A stretch of 64,000 nucleotides of DNA from an uncultured Muribaculaceae bacterium (GTDB lineage Bacteria > Bacteroidota > Bacteroidia > Bacteroidales > Muribaculaceae). Position 1 is the first letter of the stretch. Each line of letters starts with the position of its first letter. Shown piece by piece: positions 50,586-61,295 of this stretch. The translations under genes were made by a program, and so were the position numbers. Where the stretch lies: NCBI GenBank assembly GCA_947628305.1, contig CANQZG010000002.1, positions 124,001 through 188,000 of the forward strand, written 5' to 3'. Under the pieces are notes generated by a model. It was not told the DNA's origin, did not search any database, and saw only the letters and a program-made list of their open reading frames with translations.

Positions 50586-51356
50586 ATGGACTACAACGAA
50601 ATCATCAAGACCCTTCAAGAAATGGAAAGCCGTTACACAGACGGCTTTTCTACTCTTGACAGGGCTTTTCTCGATAAAGTGTACTATGACCTTTTCGGGC
50701 GTGAAATAACTAACCGTGGGTGTAGCGACTGCTATCGGGACGCATACATGGAAATCAAAATCAAACTCAAAAAGGACAAAGCCATGCCCAAGAAATCAGA
50801 CTACAAGTTGAAGGCCGGCGCAGTCATTTCATTCTTCGGACAATCGAAAGCCTATACCTCTGCCAATCTCACTAATGAGGTTGCAGAACGGCACCTCGCT
50901 ATGAACCCGGCAAACGCCAATCTGTATGCCGAGTTGCCCGATGACTGGAAAGCCCGCGTAGCAGCCTACAAGGAGCGCACCGCCGACGGCTCGGACAATG
51001 CTCCTGAAATGACCGAAGCCGAGGCTTTGGAAATCATCAAAGCCAAAGACGAGGAAATTGCCGAAAAAGAAGCCCAGATTGCCCTGCGTGATGCACGTAT
51101 CGCAGAACTGGAAGCTGACCGCGACTTCCCCGACACAACGGAAGAGGATACCTCTGAAAAAGACCTCGAAATCGAAAACCTCCGCATGGAACTTGGCAAC
51201 GCCAATGAACAGTTGGCCGCTACCACAGAGGAACGCGACAATCTCATCAAAGAGGTCGAAAACCTCAAGAAAGAGAACAAGGGCCTCAAGCAATCCAACG
51301 CTATGCTCAAAAAGAAAGCTGGCACAGATACTCAGTCCGAAGCTAACGCCGAATAA
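50586..51356 (+). CDS. hypothetical structural protein with coiled-coil C-terminus
   Basis: 256 residues. N-terminal small domain ('YTDGFSTLDRAFLDKVYYDL' and 'GCSDCYRDAYMEIKIKLKKD') with two Cys, a middle region, then long coiled coil from about residue 150 ('DEEIAEKEAQIALRDARIAE', 'EERDNLIKEVENLKKENKGL'). It may be a virion linker or assembly protein between tail and portal. No family recognised. Confidence 0.65.
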   Translation: MDYNEIIKTLQEMESRYTDGFSTLDRAFLDKVYYDLFGREITNRGCSDCYRDAYMEIKIKLKKDKAMPKKSDYKLKAGAVISFFGQSKAYTSANLTNEVAERHLAMNPANANLYAELPDDWKARVAAYKERTADGSDNAPEMTEAEALEIIKAKDEEIAEKEAQIALRDARIAELEADRDFPDTTEEDTSEKDLEIENLRMELGNANEQLAATTEERDNLIKEVENLKKENKGLKQSNAMLKKKAGTDTQSEANAE

Positions 51357-51382
51357 TCACAATCCACAAAGCCTAATACTCA

Positions 51383-52597
51383 ATGAACGTCAATAGTGTA
51401 ATAAGACCTCCGAAGCGGTTCAGCACCGATTACCTAAGTCTGTTGAACATTCAGACGTATGGGAGCGATAACCTCTATCCCCAACGAATGTATGACCTGA
51501 TACAGAATAGCCCGACCGGTAGCACCTGCGTAGAGCGTTACATGACGTTCATTGAGGGCAACGGCTTACGAAACAAAGATTTTTCTGAATACATCTGCAA
51601 TCGCAAGGGAGAAACCATAGACGATGTATTCAGCCTTATAGCATACGACCTTGCGTACTTTCACGGTTTTGCTCTCCATGTCAACTATAACATGGCCTGC
51701 GAAATTGTGGAGCTTCAGCACATACCATTTCAAGAGTGCCGTCTGGAGGAAGAAGAAGAGGACGGTCAGATTTTGTATGTCAACGTACACCCTGACTGGA
51801 GTGGCAAACGTACCAGAAAGGGCAAGACTATAAATGTCGATAAAAAGAATGTCAAAAAGATATTCATGTTCAATCCTATCCCCGAAGTCGTACTGGCGCA
51901 GATTGAAGCGTCCGGGGGGATAGAGAGTTATCAGGGCCAGATTTTGTGGTTTTCAATGGACGGCCGCTATCAGTATCCCAAGCCCATATACGACAAAGTT
52001 GTTACGAACCTCTCCACTGATGAGGGACTTGACAACGTGAAATACCGCAACGTCCGTAATGGCTTCATGCTCTCCGGTATGTTCGTTCACCGCAAGGGTA
52101 TGACAGTTGAATACGACCAAAACGGAAATGAGTTGCCTCCAAAAGACGATTATGATTTTTCCAAGAGTCTTGACGTGTTTCAGGGTGATATGAATTGCTG
52201 CTCTATCATGGACGTTACGATTAACTCCGAGGAAGAAAAGCCAGAGTTTATCAATGTTGAGGGGTCGAACTATGACGCAAAATTCAACTGCACAGAAAGC
52301 AGCACCACAGAACGAATTTACTCCGCATTTGGTCAGGAGCCGTGGTATAACGTCCGCATCGGACGTACCGGCTGGAGTGGTAACGTGCTGTCCGAGGCAT
52401 ACGAATACTACAATTCCTATGTATCGAAAGTCCGTCGCTCAATCTCTCGAAACCTGAAAAAGATTTTTGACAGGTGGTATGAGAAAGCCAATGCCTCTGA
52501 TGATTACGAGATTGAACCGCTAATCTACGTCAGCAATAATTCAACCGGTAACACAATTCAAATCACGCAGAACAATGGAACATCTCTTAACCACTGA
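51383..52597 (+). CDS. portal protein
   Basis: 404 residues. 'YGSDNLYPQRMYDLIQNSPT' and 'GSTCVERYMTFIEGNGL' at the N-terminus, 'LAYFHGFALHVNYNMACEIV', and a C-terminal helical segment ('SGNVLSEAYEYYNSYVSKVR', 'RSISRNLKKIFDRWY') fit phage portal proteins, in which the C-terminal stem helix is followed by a wing region. It forms the DNA channel at the capsid vertex. Unusually it is encoded downstream of capsid and tail genes. Overlaps the connector gene by 23 bp. Confidence 0.85.
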   Translation: MNVNSVIRPPKRFSTDYLSLLNIQTYGSDNLYPQRMYDLIQNSPTGSTCVERYMTFIEGNGLRNKDFSEYICNRKGETIDDVFSLIAYDLAYFHGFALHVNYNMACEIVELQHIPFQECRLEEEEEDGQILYVNVHPDWSGKRTRKGKTINVDKKNVKKIFMFNPIPEVVLAQIEASGGIESYQGQILWFSMDGRYQYPKPIYDKVVTNLSTDEGLDNVKYRNVRNGFMLSGMFVHRKGMTVEYDQNGNELPPKDDYDFSKSLDVFQGDMNCCSIMDVTINSEEEKPEFINVEGSNYDAKFNCTESSTTERIYSAFGQEPWYNVRIGRTGWSGNVLSEAYEYYNSYVSKVRRSISRNLKKIFDRWYEKANASDDYEIEPLIYVSNNSTGNTIQITQNNGTSLNH

Positions 52598-53087
52598 CGA
52601 GGCAGCCAAGATTGGCCGACCCATAAACGGCAAAATAGACCATGAAAGAATATTGGCCTATATCACCGAAGCAGAGCAGATGAATATTAAGCCTGTTCTC
52701 GGTGATAGGCTGTTCCTTGATATACTCCAAAACGGCGAGGTAAATGAGCAATACAAAGTGCTTCTGAATGGAGGCACATACACGGCAAAGGACGGCGGCA
52801 TCTATTCGTTTGTCGGGCTGAAATGCTGTGTTGCATATTTCGTATTCGCCAAAAATGTCATGGTCGGCGACTTTCAGACTACTCGCTTCGGAGTGGTGAT
52901 GAAGGAGTCCGACTACGCCTCCCATATCTCCACCAAAGAGCGCTCCGACTGCTACAATGACACACTGGAAGCCGCAAACAGCTACCTCCGGGACTGTCTG
53001 CGCTATTGTAGCCATGTCGGGATACCTACGGGCAACCTCGGCGCACAAAGAGCGTCAGGAGGCATCAAAATACGCAAAATCGGATAA
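52575..53087 (+). CDS. head-tail connector (DUF6712-like)
   Basis: 170 residues: 'HERILAYITEAEQMNIKPVL' and 'GDRLFLDIL' followed by 'GLKCCVAYFVFAKNVMVGDF' and 'TTRFGVVMKESDYA' have the gp6/DUF6712 connector pattern in which a helical bundle packs on the portal. Its start lies inside the end of the portal gene. Position between portal and tail fibre fits. Confidence 0.8.
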   Translation: MEHLLTTDEAAKIGRPINGKIDHERILAYITEAEQMNIKPVLGDRLFLDILQNGEVNEQYKVLLNGGTYTAKDGGIYSFVGLKCCVAYFVFAKNVMVGDFQTTRFGVVMKESDYASHISTKERSDCYNDTLEAANSYLRDCLRYCSHVGIPTGNLGAQRASGGIKIRKIG

Positions 53088-53104
53088 TAAATCACTCTAC
53101 TGCA

Positions 53105-56100
53105 ATGGGACTAACGAATAAATCCAACCTGAAATCTCAGGCTGACCTTATCAGGTATGAGGACAGCGAGGGACAGAACACGGCTGAACGTGTCGGTAAG
53201 ATGTTGGTAGATATAATCGAGGCTACTGACTCCGCCCTAACCACGGAGGCCCAACAGAGGGAGAGTAAGGATAATGCTCTCCAGACCACGCTCAACAGCA
53301 CTACAATCATTGCCGGAAATGCCAATACCACGGCAAACGAAGCAAAGGCGGCTGCGGCTAATGCTGCTGCTTTGGCCGGTACTGCCAAGACTGCCGCAGA
53401 TAAGGCACAGACCACGGCTGATGAGGCAAAGACACAGGCTGTTGCCACTCACAACTCAATCGGCCAGCCTAACGGCATTGCTCCCCTTGATGCTAATGCG
53501 AAAGTGCTTGCCGCGAACCTCCCCGGCTTTGTCGATGATGTTATAGAGTTTAACGCTATGGTATCCGGAGTAACCTCTCAACGGGCTTCCATAGGCAAAA
53601 GCTCTACCGATCGCGGCTGCATGGTAGTTTATGACACCGTAGCAAACAGGTTCCTGTTGGCGGTATCAAATCTACAAGTTTCTGAAAATGGTGATTGGGA
53701 TGCAGTCTTACGTCCCAAGAGGGTAACCGCCATATCTCCCAAAATTGAGGCTGCCACTCCTACAATCTCAGTCGGTGATTTTTGGAATATTGATAACGGA
53801 GATGTTATTATCAAGCACGATGTATTCACCTATTACAATAATTGGCTCGATGCAGAGTCATTCGGAGAAGGTGTAGACATTGACGGTAGAATACCCGATG
53901 CTGGCAAAATCTATACTTGTACCTCAAACAACAAGACATTTCGTTGGAGTGGGTCGGAACTGATAACGATTGGCTCTGACCTCGCTCTCGGTGAAACCGC
54001 CGGCACTGCATACCCCGGTGATAAAGGTAAAGCTGCCTACGACCAAGTCATAGAAAACCGTAACAAATTGTCTGACCATAGCCACCAGCTTATGGCCACG
54101 CTGTTCCTGAACCTAAATGCGCTGTACGATACTGATGAGCCATTCTATACCCTCAAGAGTGCTGTAAGCTCGGTTGATGATGGCTACCGCATTTATGGCG
54201 CTGTCGTAACATTCCTCATGGCTGAAACCAATGCCAACGGGGAAGAAAAATATAAATGGGTCGCATATCAGTGGGTCAAGAACGTATTCGATGAAGATGC
54301 CGATTGGGAAAATCCTGAACAATGGAAACCGTTTGGCGGAGGCGGTGCTGCTGTCGGCAATACATTCAACGCCACTGTCGAAATACCCCTCCCTGCCGGA
54401 GAGTATTACTCCGATATCATGGCTGAAACACAAACCCACAATGTTCTCGATGCAGTTTTTGCCGCTGACAAGGCATTGCTCGGTTTGCAGATTACTTTCG
54501 CCATAAGCGCCGGCTCGTGGAAAACTTATCAGTATGTCGGACCCAACGTAACCGAGGCGCAGTTTAAGAGTGCCAAGAACTGGATAGACCTTGCAGGAAT
54601 GTCCGCCGGCGCAGAGGCTATAATCAATGTTGACAACCTCTGCCCCCGAACCGTTTCAGGCTACTACACGAAAGACAGCGCCATCGACGCTATCCTCTCG
54701 ATACAGCAGTCCTCCGGTATCACATACGCCAAAGGTGGTCTTGTGATTACTTTCCGTTCTGAAGAATACAAGTGGGAGGCTTATCAGTTCACAGGACAGC
54801 CCACGGATTTTGCGAGCAAAGAACTTTGGAAAGAGTTTGGCGGTGGTGGCTCTGTCAAAACCTCTGACACCCCAGAGCGCGGCGGCCACGATGCTTTCAG
54901 CACTGGGGGCGCGTATGAACTGGAGCAAAAGCAATTCGCAGGACTGGAGATTGTTCCTGACCCCGATAACTATGTCATTCAAGGTGTAGATAAGGCCGGT
55001 GCCAAAATCGGTGAGTCTGTATCAATCCCCAAGAGCAACGGAGCAGGTCAGGTGGCCGGCTCGACACTTTCTATCTACTTGGAAAGCCCTGCCGTCTATG
55101 CTGCGTATGGCTCTGAAATATCTGTCCGGGCCGCTATCAAGTCGGTAACATTCGACGGTGATACGGAAGTTCTTGGCGTTATCCGTCGCCTTGAAATAAT
55201 TGATACCACCTCCGGCCTGACGCTGTGGAGCGAGAATGTCAATCAGAACTCATCTGCGACGTCGACCGACTACAAGTTTACTCTGGAATTTACCAAGTTC
55301 TTCACCGAAGCAGCTCAAAAAGAATTTACGATAGTGGCCTATGATGCAGATAACAACGTCAAGCGTCGTACCATTACCGTTACGGCTGTCGATGTTACCT
55401 GTACCTCGGTGCAGACCCTCAACTATACCTCCAGTTCTGCCTTAGAGGTTGGCGGCGACACCAAGAACATTCTGATGTATAAGTTCGCCAACAACGTATC
55501 GAAGCAGGGTGTGAAAGTTACTACTGAAATTTACCTCAACGGAGCATGGCATACTCTCGGAGTCGCTACGATAACCGACAGTTATTCTCATACAATCTCT
55601 ATCAACCCGAAGAATGTTCTCGGTGGCAACGAGGTAATGCAGCATGGCTCATATCCAATCCGCATATCCGGTGAAGATGTTGCCTCCGGCGTGAAAGGCA
55701 ACACAATCTATTCCTCGGTAATGTGCGTTGACCCTGCTTCTACAACTCCAATCGTTGCACTCCGATACAATGATACCAACAATGGCTCCATACGTCTGTA
55801 TGACTCGCTCGTTGTAGAGGTGGCCGCATACACTTCAAACAAAAACTCCACTAAGGCTGACGTGTCTATCGACGGCCACGTCGTTACCACCGTGGAATGT
55901 CAAATCTCCCAGACCTATCAGGTGTCGAAGCAGATACAAGGTTACGATACCGATGGCTCGGCCACAATAGAGTTCTTCGCGCAGAGTGGTGCTTCTCAAA
56001 CTACGCCCATTCAGATTCGTGTGTACGGCTCTGCGATTGCTGCCGTACTGAAAGAGGGGGCGCTCTTCGGCTATGACTTTGCTACGCGCTCCAATTCTGA

Positions 56101-59100
56101 ACCTGACCACACCATTACCGATAAAGGCTATACGATGATAGTTGAAGGCTCCAACTGGTCATCAAACGGCTTCGGGAACTATCTCGGCGATAACTGCCTC
56201 CGCATTGCAGAGAATGTAACCGCCCGTATTCCTTATGCACCATTTGGCTCTGCCGCCACTGAGAGGACTAACGGTATGGCGTGGCAGATGGCCTTTGCCA
56301 CAAACAATATCAAGGACAGCGAGGCCAAACTGGTAGAGTGCTATGACCCAGACAGCGGAGCCGGCTTCTACATCTGCGGCAACAAGGTTGTAATGTACTG
56401 CAAGAACGGCACCCCCTCGACCGTTACCCGTGGCTTCAAGTGTGGAGAGAAGATAACGCTGGCCGTTGTTGTTGAACCCTCCACAATCACGGTACATCGT
56501 GGCTCGACCGACTACTCCACCTTAAAACTCTATCTGAACGGCGAAGAGGTAGGCGCAATCGGCTATGTAGCCAACTCCGGCGCTATCCTCAACACACGTC
56601 ATATCAGCTTCAACGGTACGGACGGTGATTTGTATCTGTACTATGTTCTCGCTTATGACAGCTACTACGAGTGGGCGCAGGCTTTCCAGAACTACCTGTG
56701 CAAACTGACTGACACCAACGCTATGACAGCGGAGTATGAGGCAGAAAATGTGCTTGACAATCAGAACCGGCCCACTCTTGACCTACTCAAAGCAAAGGGT
56801 ATTCCGTACTATGTTGTAGTCGCTCCGCAGGCTACATTTGACAGTTTCGACTCCGACATCAATACGTCTACGAATTTCAAATGTACCCTGTTCTATTTCC
56901 ACCCGACAATGCCGTGGCGTTCTTTCAAGGCAGAGAATGTTCGTTGGCGCCGTCAGGGTACGACCTCGGCCAAACGACCTATCAAGAATGACAGGTTTTA
57001 TCTCGCCAAAGAGAAAGGTTGGAAGATTACGCCTGTCTATCCTGATTACGAAAACGCCGACGCTCTCATGGCATACAAACTCTTTGAACTCGGCTATGTC
57101 CGCGTCGGAGAGAATACAATCCCTGTCAAAATCATCACGGTTAAGGTCGACTATTCCGACAGCTCAAACTCCAATGACTGCGGTGTGTGCGACCTTATGA
57201 ACGCCACATATCGCTCTCTCGGTGCTTCCTACATGACACCGGCCCAACGCGCTTTTGACGGCACATGGAAGAAAGGTGATGTTGTTGTGAGTGGTCTTGA
57301 AATGAACCACTCCACGGCCAATCACCCAATCGCCGCTTTCCGTGCCACCAATGAGTCGCTAACCGATGCGTGGTTTCATGCCAAAGGCAACTGGAAAGAG
57401 GATAAGGGCGAACAGGTTGCGCTCGGCTTCATGGACACTCCCGGATACAATAAGGGCTGTCTGAATTACGGCGACTTTATAGAGTTTTTCGGTCTGCCCG
57501 ATGAAACTCTCGACCAGACAATGGCTCGCTTCAAACAGTCCGAGGGTCTTGATACCACTATGCCGTATCTGCTCTCGCAATACTGCGGCCGCGACTACCG
57601 CATAATGCGTTACAGCGGTGGCGAGTGGGCGCGTAGCACCGGCTCTATGAAGCAGGTCAACGGCAAGTGGGTAATCACCGGCGATGTCCTGAACCCAGTA
57701 TCCGGCTACGAGCTTATCACCTATGACGGCATGGACTGGTTTATGGGTGTCGGCTCTGTCGCAGACATGATGGCTCCCACGGCTACAATGTCCTCGTGGG
57801 TTGCGAAACTCAATCTCGGACAGGAAACCTATCCGGCATGGACGCAGTTCTTCGAGTGCATGATAGATGACGACCAGTTGCAGATAGACCTCGCAATGGG
57901 TCGTAAGGTGCCGTATGACCTTTTCAATGTTCTCAAATTCTGCGATACTTGCGACTACTCTAAGGCTGCTCTCGCATCAACATGGCAGGGAATATGGAAA
58001 TCGAATGCGTGGAAATATATGAGCGTTCAGTCGCTTATCAGTTACTACACATTCACGGACTACCTTGCCGCTGTCGATCAGCAGGCAAAGAATATGCAAC
58101 CGATGTTCTTCTTGGAGGACGGCTGTTGGGTCGAGAACGGTGTCTATCATTCGCCCTCGGCTATGGAGCCTATCAGAATGTATTTCAACAAGGTTTACGA
58201 CTGCGACACCTGCAACGGTAAGGACAATGACGGCGGCAATACGATACCCTCTGAACTCGACCCCGCAACAGACGATAAGTGCTACGCTGGCCGTGGCTCT
58301 ATCCTCTGGAATGACTTGCGCCGTTGCGAAAATCAGGAAATGGTCTGCGATGCTTCCGGCAACACCCTGACACTCCCCGGCGTTGTAGCTACCATGCGCA
58401 ACCTCCCGGAGATTGACGGTATCGGTGCCGGCCCGTTCTCGCCCAAAGGTGCGCTCCACTACTTTGTCAACAAACGTATGAAGCTGTGGCCGAAAGTGGT
58501 GTCCTCGTATGACGGCGAGCGAAAGTATATCCACTATACCGGCTATAATGACATATACTACTACGCTCTTCAGGGCCTCGGTCTGACCTCACTCCCTGCG
58601 TTCATCGAGCAGAGGTGGCGCATACGCGACGGTTACTACCAGACTGGCGATTTCAAGGACGCAAGCCACGTCCTCGGCGGCCGTGTCGGTGCCAAGACTG
58701 GAGCCGTCATTCGTTTCAAGGCAGCCAAATCGGGTTATTTCGGCATCGGCAATGACGGTGGTAACATCACTCAAGGAATGTATCTGCAAGCCGGTGAAGA
58801 AGGCGTGTTTACCGATTTCCAACATGGCGATAACATTCTGCTCTACATCTATCAGGCTGACCGCATGAGTGAGATAGACCTCTCGCAGTTGTCGCTCGAC
58901 CCCAATTTCCAATTCTCTGTAATGACGCTTGCGGAGAAGATTGTGATAGGCTCTGTCAATCACAGGACAACGTGGAGATTGTCGCCCGGCAATACCGGCT
59001 TCCTCGAAACTATGAACCTCGGCGACCTGCCGTTCTTGCGCCACCTCGACGTGAGAACTACCGAGATACGCTCTATCAATGCCTCCAAGTGTCCGCGCCT

Positions 59101-61279
59101 TGAAACGGTGCTTGCCTCCGGCTCTGACCTGACTTCGATTACAACGGCCGAAACATCACCACTTGAAACGCTGGAACTCCCGGCCACAATGTCGGAGTTA
59201 AACTTTGTCAATCTGCCCAAGCTGTCCTATCCCGGCGGCCTGACAATCGCAGGCATGAGCAACGTGATACGCCTTATGCTCTCCGGCTGTCCGCATATCG
59301 ACCCGATGGCTCTTATCAATGGCATAGTAACGTCATCGGCTATCCGATACATACGACTGCCGGATGTCAACATTACCGCACCCTCATCAATCCTTGCTGC
59401 GCTGCGCTCAAGCGGTGCCGTGGGTCTTGACCCCTCCGGCCAAGCATACGAAGAAAGCGGCCAGTGTTCAGGCATCACGGGCCGGTGGATAATGGAGAAC
59501 CTTATCCCTGAAAACGGTGCGGACGCAGTTACGATTGAAAAGTTGAAGAGGTATTTCCCTCAACTGGAAATCCACAACTCACAGTATACCGGCGTTATGT
59601 TCGATGATACGGAAAGTGATAGCCAAAACATCACCAACCTTGAAAACGGCACCGTCGGAGAAGAGTTTGAACCCTCCGGGCATTTTGTCCGCGTAAGGGA
59701 CATGAGCCACGCCTATAAGTGTACCTATAACCGTACCTCACAGAAGATGCGTTGCATACAGATTTCTGATGCAAATTACAATCTCATGGCCGACGGCACG
59801 GAGTATGACCCCACCGATCAGGCAGGAGAAGGCTTCGATGTTATGAAGCTGCTCCCTGCATACTGGTATAAGGGCGTGAACGACTACAAGAACCAGAGAA
59901 AGTATTTCTTTGTCAGCAGTATGGCAGAAGAACCTATCTCGACAGTCGCCACCAATGCCGACGGCTCCTATCGTCGAAACCGAGTTAAACTCGCTGATTG
60001 TCTGCATACCTCTATGGCCAGCGTCTATACGATTGTCGATGACACCGCTGTAAAGAAAGGGGACGATGTTACAATACTGGAGAACCCTAATTACAGCGTG
60101 TATGAGATAAATGTCGAGGGCATGAAGCAAGTCCGTTGGCCGGGCCTCAACAATGCCACTATCGGCGCTGTCTTTGTCGACGCAGACGGTAAGATTGTAG
60201 CCAAGTTCAATATGATGGTTACTCATGCACTCTTTGACTTCGTGAATGGAGAGTACGTTTTCTGCGATGTTCCCTCCGGCTCTGTCAAACTGCTGTTCAC
60301 GGCTCCTATCGGCTTCGATGAACTGGAGGCTATCGCTGTTGACTCTGCCGCAATTGAGGCAATAGAACCTGATTGGGTGCATACCCGCAAGCGTCTGGTA
60401 GGCGTGTATGGCATACACATGGATAACCTGATGCGCCCTCGTTCTATCAGCGGTAGCAGAACCAAGTGCGGCGACGGAACATCTACTACCAATCCCGACT
60501 GGCAGTATGACTCCGTGGGACGGGTGAAGAATACCTCGGTGCCGACCTCGACCATGCACTACACCTGTCAGGACTTTATGAACCTGTGCGAAATGCGAGG
60601 AGAGGGCTACCATGCTATCGACTACGAAATGTCAAAGGATATAGCCAACCTTGTAATGGCTCTGACTGGAGAGCGCGACATTCAGGCTTATGCCGGATAT
60701 GGCTGTGGCTCATCTTATACGACCGGTGCCAATAATTTCAACACCTTTGGCAACGTAACCCGAAAGTATAATGGGAGCAATATCGGCAACATCATATTCG
60801 GTATTCAGAATTTCGTAGCCTGCAACTATGAATGGATGTCGAACATCGCTGTCAACGTGTCAAGCTATGCCTCATTCAAAAAGAATAAGTGTGTAGGCCA
60901 AGCCTCTGACCCGATAGATGCTGTATATCACATCTACGACCCAGTGAGCAAGACAGAACGTGCCGTGCAGGGCCTCAATACCTCCGGCTATTGCATCGCC
61001 AGAGTCAAGTTCGGCCGCTTCTGCGATACGCTGGCCTCTCGCTGTTCTACTGACAATTCCAAATGGAATTTGCATTACGGCGATGGCTACTATTACACCC
61101 ATGACAGAGGCCGTGTCGTTGGCCGTGCGAACAACAGTGCGAATGCGAATGGCGGCCTCGTTTGCTCGGTCGCGCACAGCGTTTCTACGCACTCGTACAC
61201 GCACGTCGGCTCTCGGCTCGCCTTCAGTGGGGATATTGAGATTGTTGAGGATACATCTGAAACAATCGAAGCCGACTGA
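53105..61279 (+). CDS. giant receptor-binding tail protein with DGR variable region
   Basis: 2,724 residues. N-terminus: short head domain, Ala-rich coiled coil (about 60-120, 'TANEAKAAAANAAALAGTAK') and 'NGIAPLDANAKVLAANLPGF', a tail-fibre linker. About 1015-1195: a concanavalin/LamG-like domain ('RLYDS', 'KLYLNGEEVGAIGYVANSGA'). Near 1280: 'VRWRRQGTTSAKRPIKNDRF', similar to CotH-type sequences. About 1950-2080: leucine-rich stretch ('LPFLRHLDVRTTEIRSINAS'). The last ~300 residues match the C-lectin/FGE-like fold of DGR targets, and residues 2669-2708 are the variable repeat. It is expected at the tail tip, binding the host surface. The stop at 61279 lies 52 nt after the variable repeat. Confidence 0.9.
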   Translation: MGLTNKSNLKSQADLIRYEDSEGQNTAERVGKMLVDIIEATDSALTTEAQQRESKDNALQTTLNSTTIIAGNANTTANEAKAAAANAAALAGTAKTAADKAQTTADEAKTQAVATHNSIGQPNGIAPLDANAKVLAANLPGFVDDVIEFNAMVSGVTSQRASIGKSSTDRGCMVVYDTVANRFLLAVSNLQVSENGDWDAVLRPKRVTAISPKIEAATPTISVGDFWNIDNGDVIIKHDVFTYYNNWLDAESFGEGVDIDGRIPDAGKIYTCTSNNKTFRWSGSELITIGSDLALGETAGTAYPGDKGKAAYDQVIENRNKLSDHSHQLMATLFLNLNALYDTDEPFYTLKSAVSSVDDGYRIYGAVVTFLMAETNANGEEKYKWVAYQWVKNVFDEDADWENPEQWKPFGGGGAAVGNTFNATVEIPLPAGEYYSDIMAETQTHNVLDAVFAADKALLGLQITFAISAGSWKTYQYVGPNVTEAQFKSAKNWIDLAGMSAGAEAIINVDNLCPRTVSGYYTKDSAIDAILSIQQSSGITYAKGGLVITFRSEEYKWEAYQFTGQPTDFASKELWKEFGGGGSVKTSDTPERGGHDAFSTGGAYELEQKQFAGLEIVPDPDNYVIQGVDKAGAKIGESVSIPKSNGAGQVAGSTLSIYLESPAVYAAYGSEISVRAAIKSVTFDGDTEVLGVIRRLEIIDTTSGLTLWSENVNQNSSATSTDYKFTLEFTKFFTEAAQKEFTIVAYDADNNVKRRTITVTAVDVTCTSVQTLNYTSSSALEVGGDTKNILMYKFANNVSKQGVKVTTEIYLNGAWHTLGVATITDSYSHTISINPKNVLGGNEVMQHGSYPIRISGEDVASGVKGNTIYSSVMCVDPASTTPIVALRYNDTNNGSIRLYDSLVVEVAAYTSNKNSTKADVSIDGHVVTTVECQISQTYQVSKQIQGYDTDGSATIEFFAQSGASQTTPIQIRVYGSAIAAVLKEGALFGYDFATRSNSEPDHTITDKGYTMIVEGSNWSSNGFGNYLGDNCLRIAENVTARIPYAPFGSAATERTNGMAWQMAFATNNIKDSEAKLVECYDPDSGAGFYICGNKVVMYCKNGTPSTVTRGFKCGEKITLAVVVEPSTITVHRGSTDYSTLKLYLNGEEVGAIGYVANSGAILNTRHISFNGTDGDLYLYYVLAYDSYYEWAQAFQNYLCKLTDTNAMTAEYEAENVLDNQNRPTLDLLKAKGIPYYVVVAPQATFDSFDSDINTSTNFKCTLFYFHPTMPWRSFKAENVRWRRQGTTSAKRPIKNDRFYLAKEKGWKITPVYPDYENADALMAYKLFELGYVRVGENTIPVKIITVKVDYSDSSNSNDCGVCDLMNATYRSLGASYMTPAQRAFDGTWKKGDVVVSGLEMNHSTANHPIAAFRATNESLTDAWFHAKGNWKEDKGEQVALGFMDTPGYNKGCLNYGDFIEFFGLPDETLDQTMARFKQSEGLDTTMPYLLSQYCGRDYRIMRYSGGEWARSTGSMKQVNGKWVITGDVLNPVSGYELITYDGMDWFMGVGSVADMMAPTATMSSWVAKLNLGQETYPAWTQFFECMIDDDQLQIDLAMGRKVPYDLFNVLKFCDTCDYSKAALASTWQGIWKSNAWKYMSVQSLISYYTFTDYLAAVDQQAKNMQPMFFLEDGCWVENGVYHSPSAMEPIRMYFNKVYDCDTCNGKDNDGGNTIPSELDPATDDKCYAGRGSILWNDLRRCENQEMVCDASGNTLTLPGVVATMRNLPEIDGIGAGPFSPKGALHYFVNKRMKLWPKVVSSYDGERKYIHYTGYNDIYYYALQGLGLTSLPAFIEQRWRIRDGYYQTGDFKDASHVLGGRVGAKTGAVIRFKAAKSGYFGIGNDGGNITQGMYLQAGEEGVFTDFQHGDNILLYIYQADRMSEIDLSQLSLDPNFQFSVMTLAEKIVIGSVNHRTTWRLSPGNTGFLETMNLGDLPFLRHLDVRTTEIRSINASKCPRLETVLASGSDLTSITTAETSPLETLELPATMSELNFVNLPKLSYPGGLTIAGMSNVIRLMLSGCPHIDPMALINGIVTSSAIRYIRLPDVNITAPSSILAALRSSGAVGLDPSGQAYEESGQCSGITGRWIMENLIPENGADAVTIEKLKRYFPQLEIHNSQYTGVMFDDTESDSQNITNLENGTVGEEFEPSGHFVRVRDMSHAYKCTYNRTSQKMRCIQISDANYNLMADGTEYDPTDQAGEGFDVMKLLPAYWYKGVNDYKNQRKYFFVSSMAEEPISTVATNADGSYRRNRVKLADCLHTSMASVYTIVDDTAVKKGDDVTILENPNYSVYEINVEGMKQVRWPGLNNATIGAVFVDADGKIVAKFNMMVTHALFDFVNGEYVFCDVPSGSVKLLFTAPIGFDELEAIAVDSAAIEAIEPDWVHTRKRLVGVYGIHMDNLMRPRSISGSRTKCGDGTSTTNPDWQYDSVGRVKNTSVPTSTMHYTCQDFMNLCEMRGEGYHAIDYEMSKDIANLVMALTGERDIQAYAGYGCGSSYTTGANNFNTFGNVTRKYNGSNIGNIIFGIQNFVACNYEWMSNIAVNVSSYASFKKNKCVGQASDPIDAVYHIYDPVSKTERAVQGLNTSGYCIARVKFGRFCDTLASRCSTDNSKWNLHYGDGYYYTHDRGRVVGRANNSANANGGLVCSVAHSVSTHSYTHVGSRLAFSGDIEIVEDTSETIEAD
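61110..61227 (+). repeat. DGR variable repeat (VR)
   Basis: 118 bp aligned without gaps to the template repeat 280 bp downstream. It differs at 14 positions, every one an A in the template, which change ten codons inside the receptor-binding protein (residues 2678, 2687, 2689, 2691, 2692, 2696, 2698, 2700, 2701, 2706) plus the boundary codon. Seven template AAC codons are changed here to Val, His, Ser, His, Tyr, His and Val. Confidence 0.96.
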
Positions 61280-61295
61280 ATGGAATTACCCTCAA

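Noticed and set aside
60700-61109. Second template-like region upstream of the VR
   Set aside because: No further stretch matches the TR; adenine-biased similarity stops at 61110.
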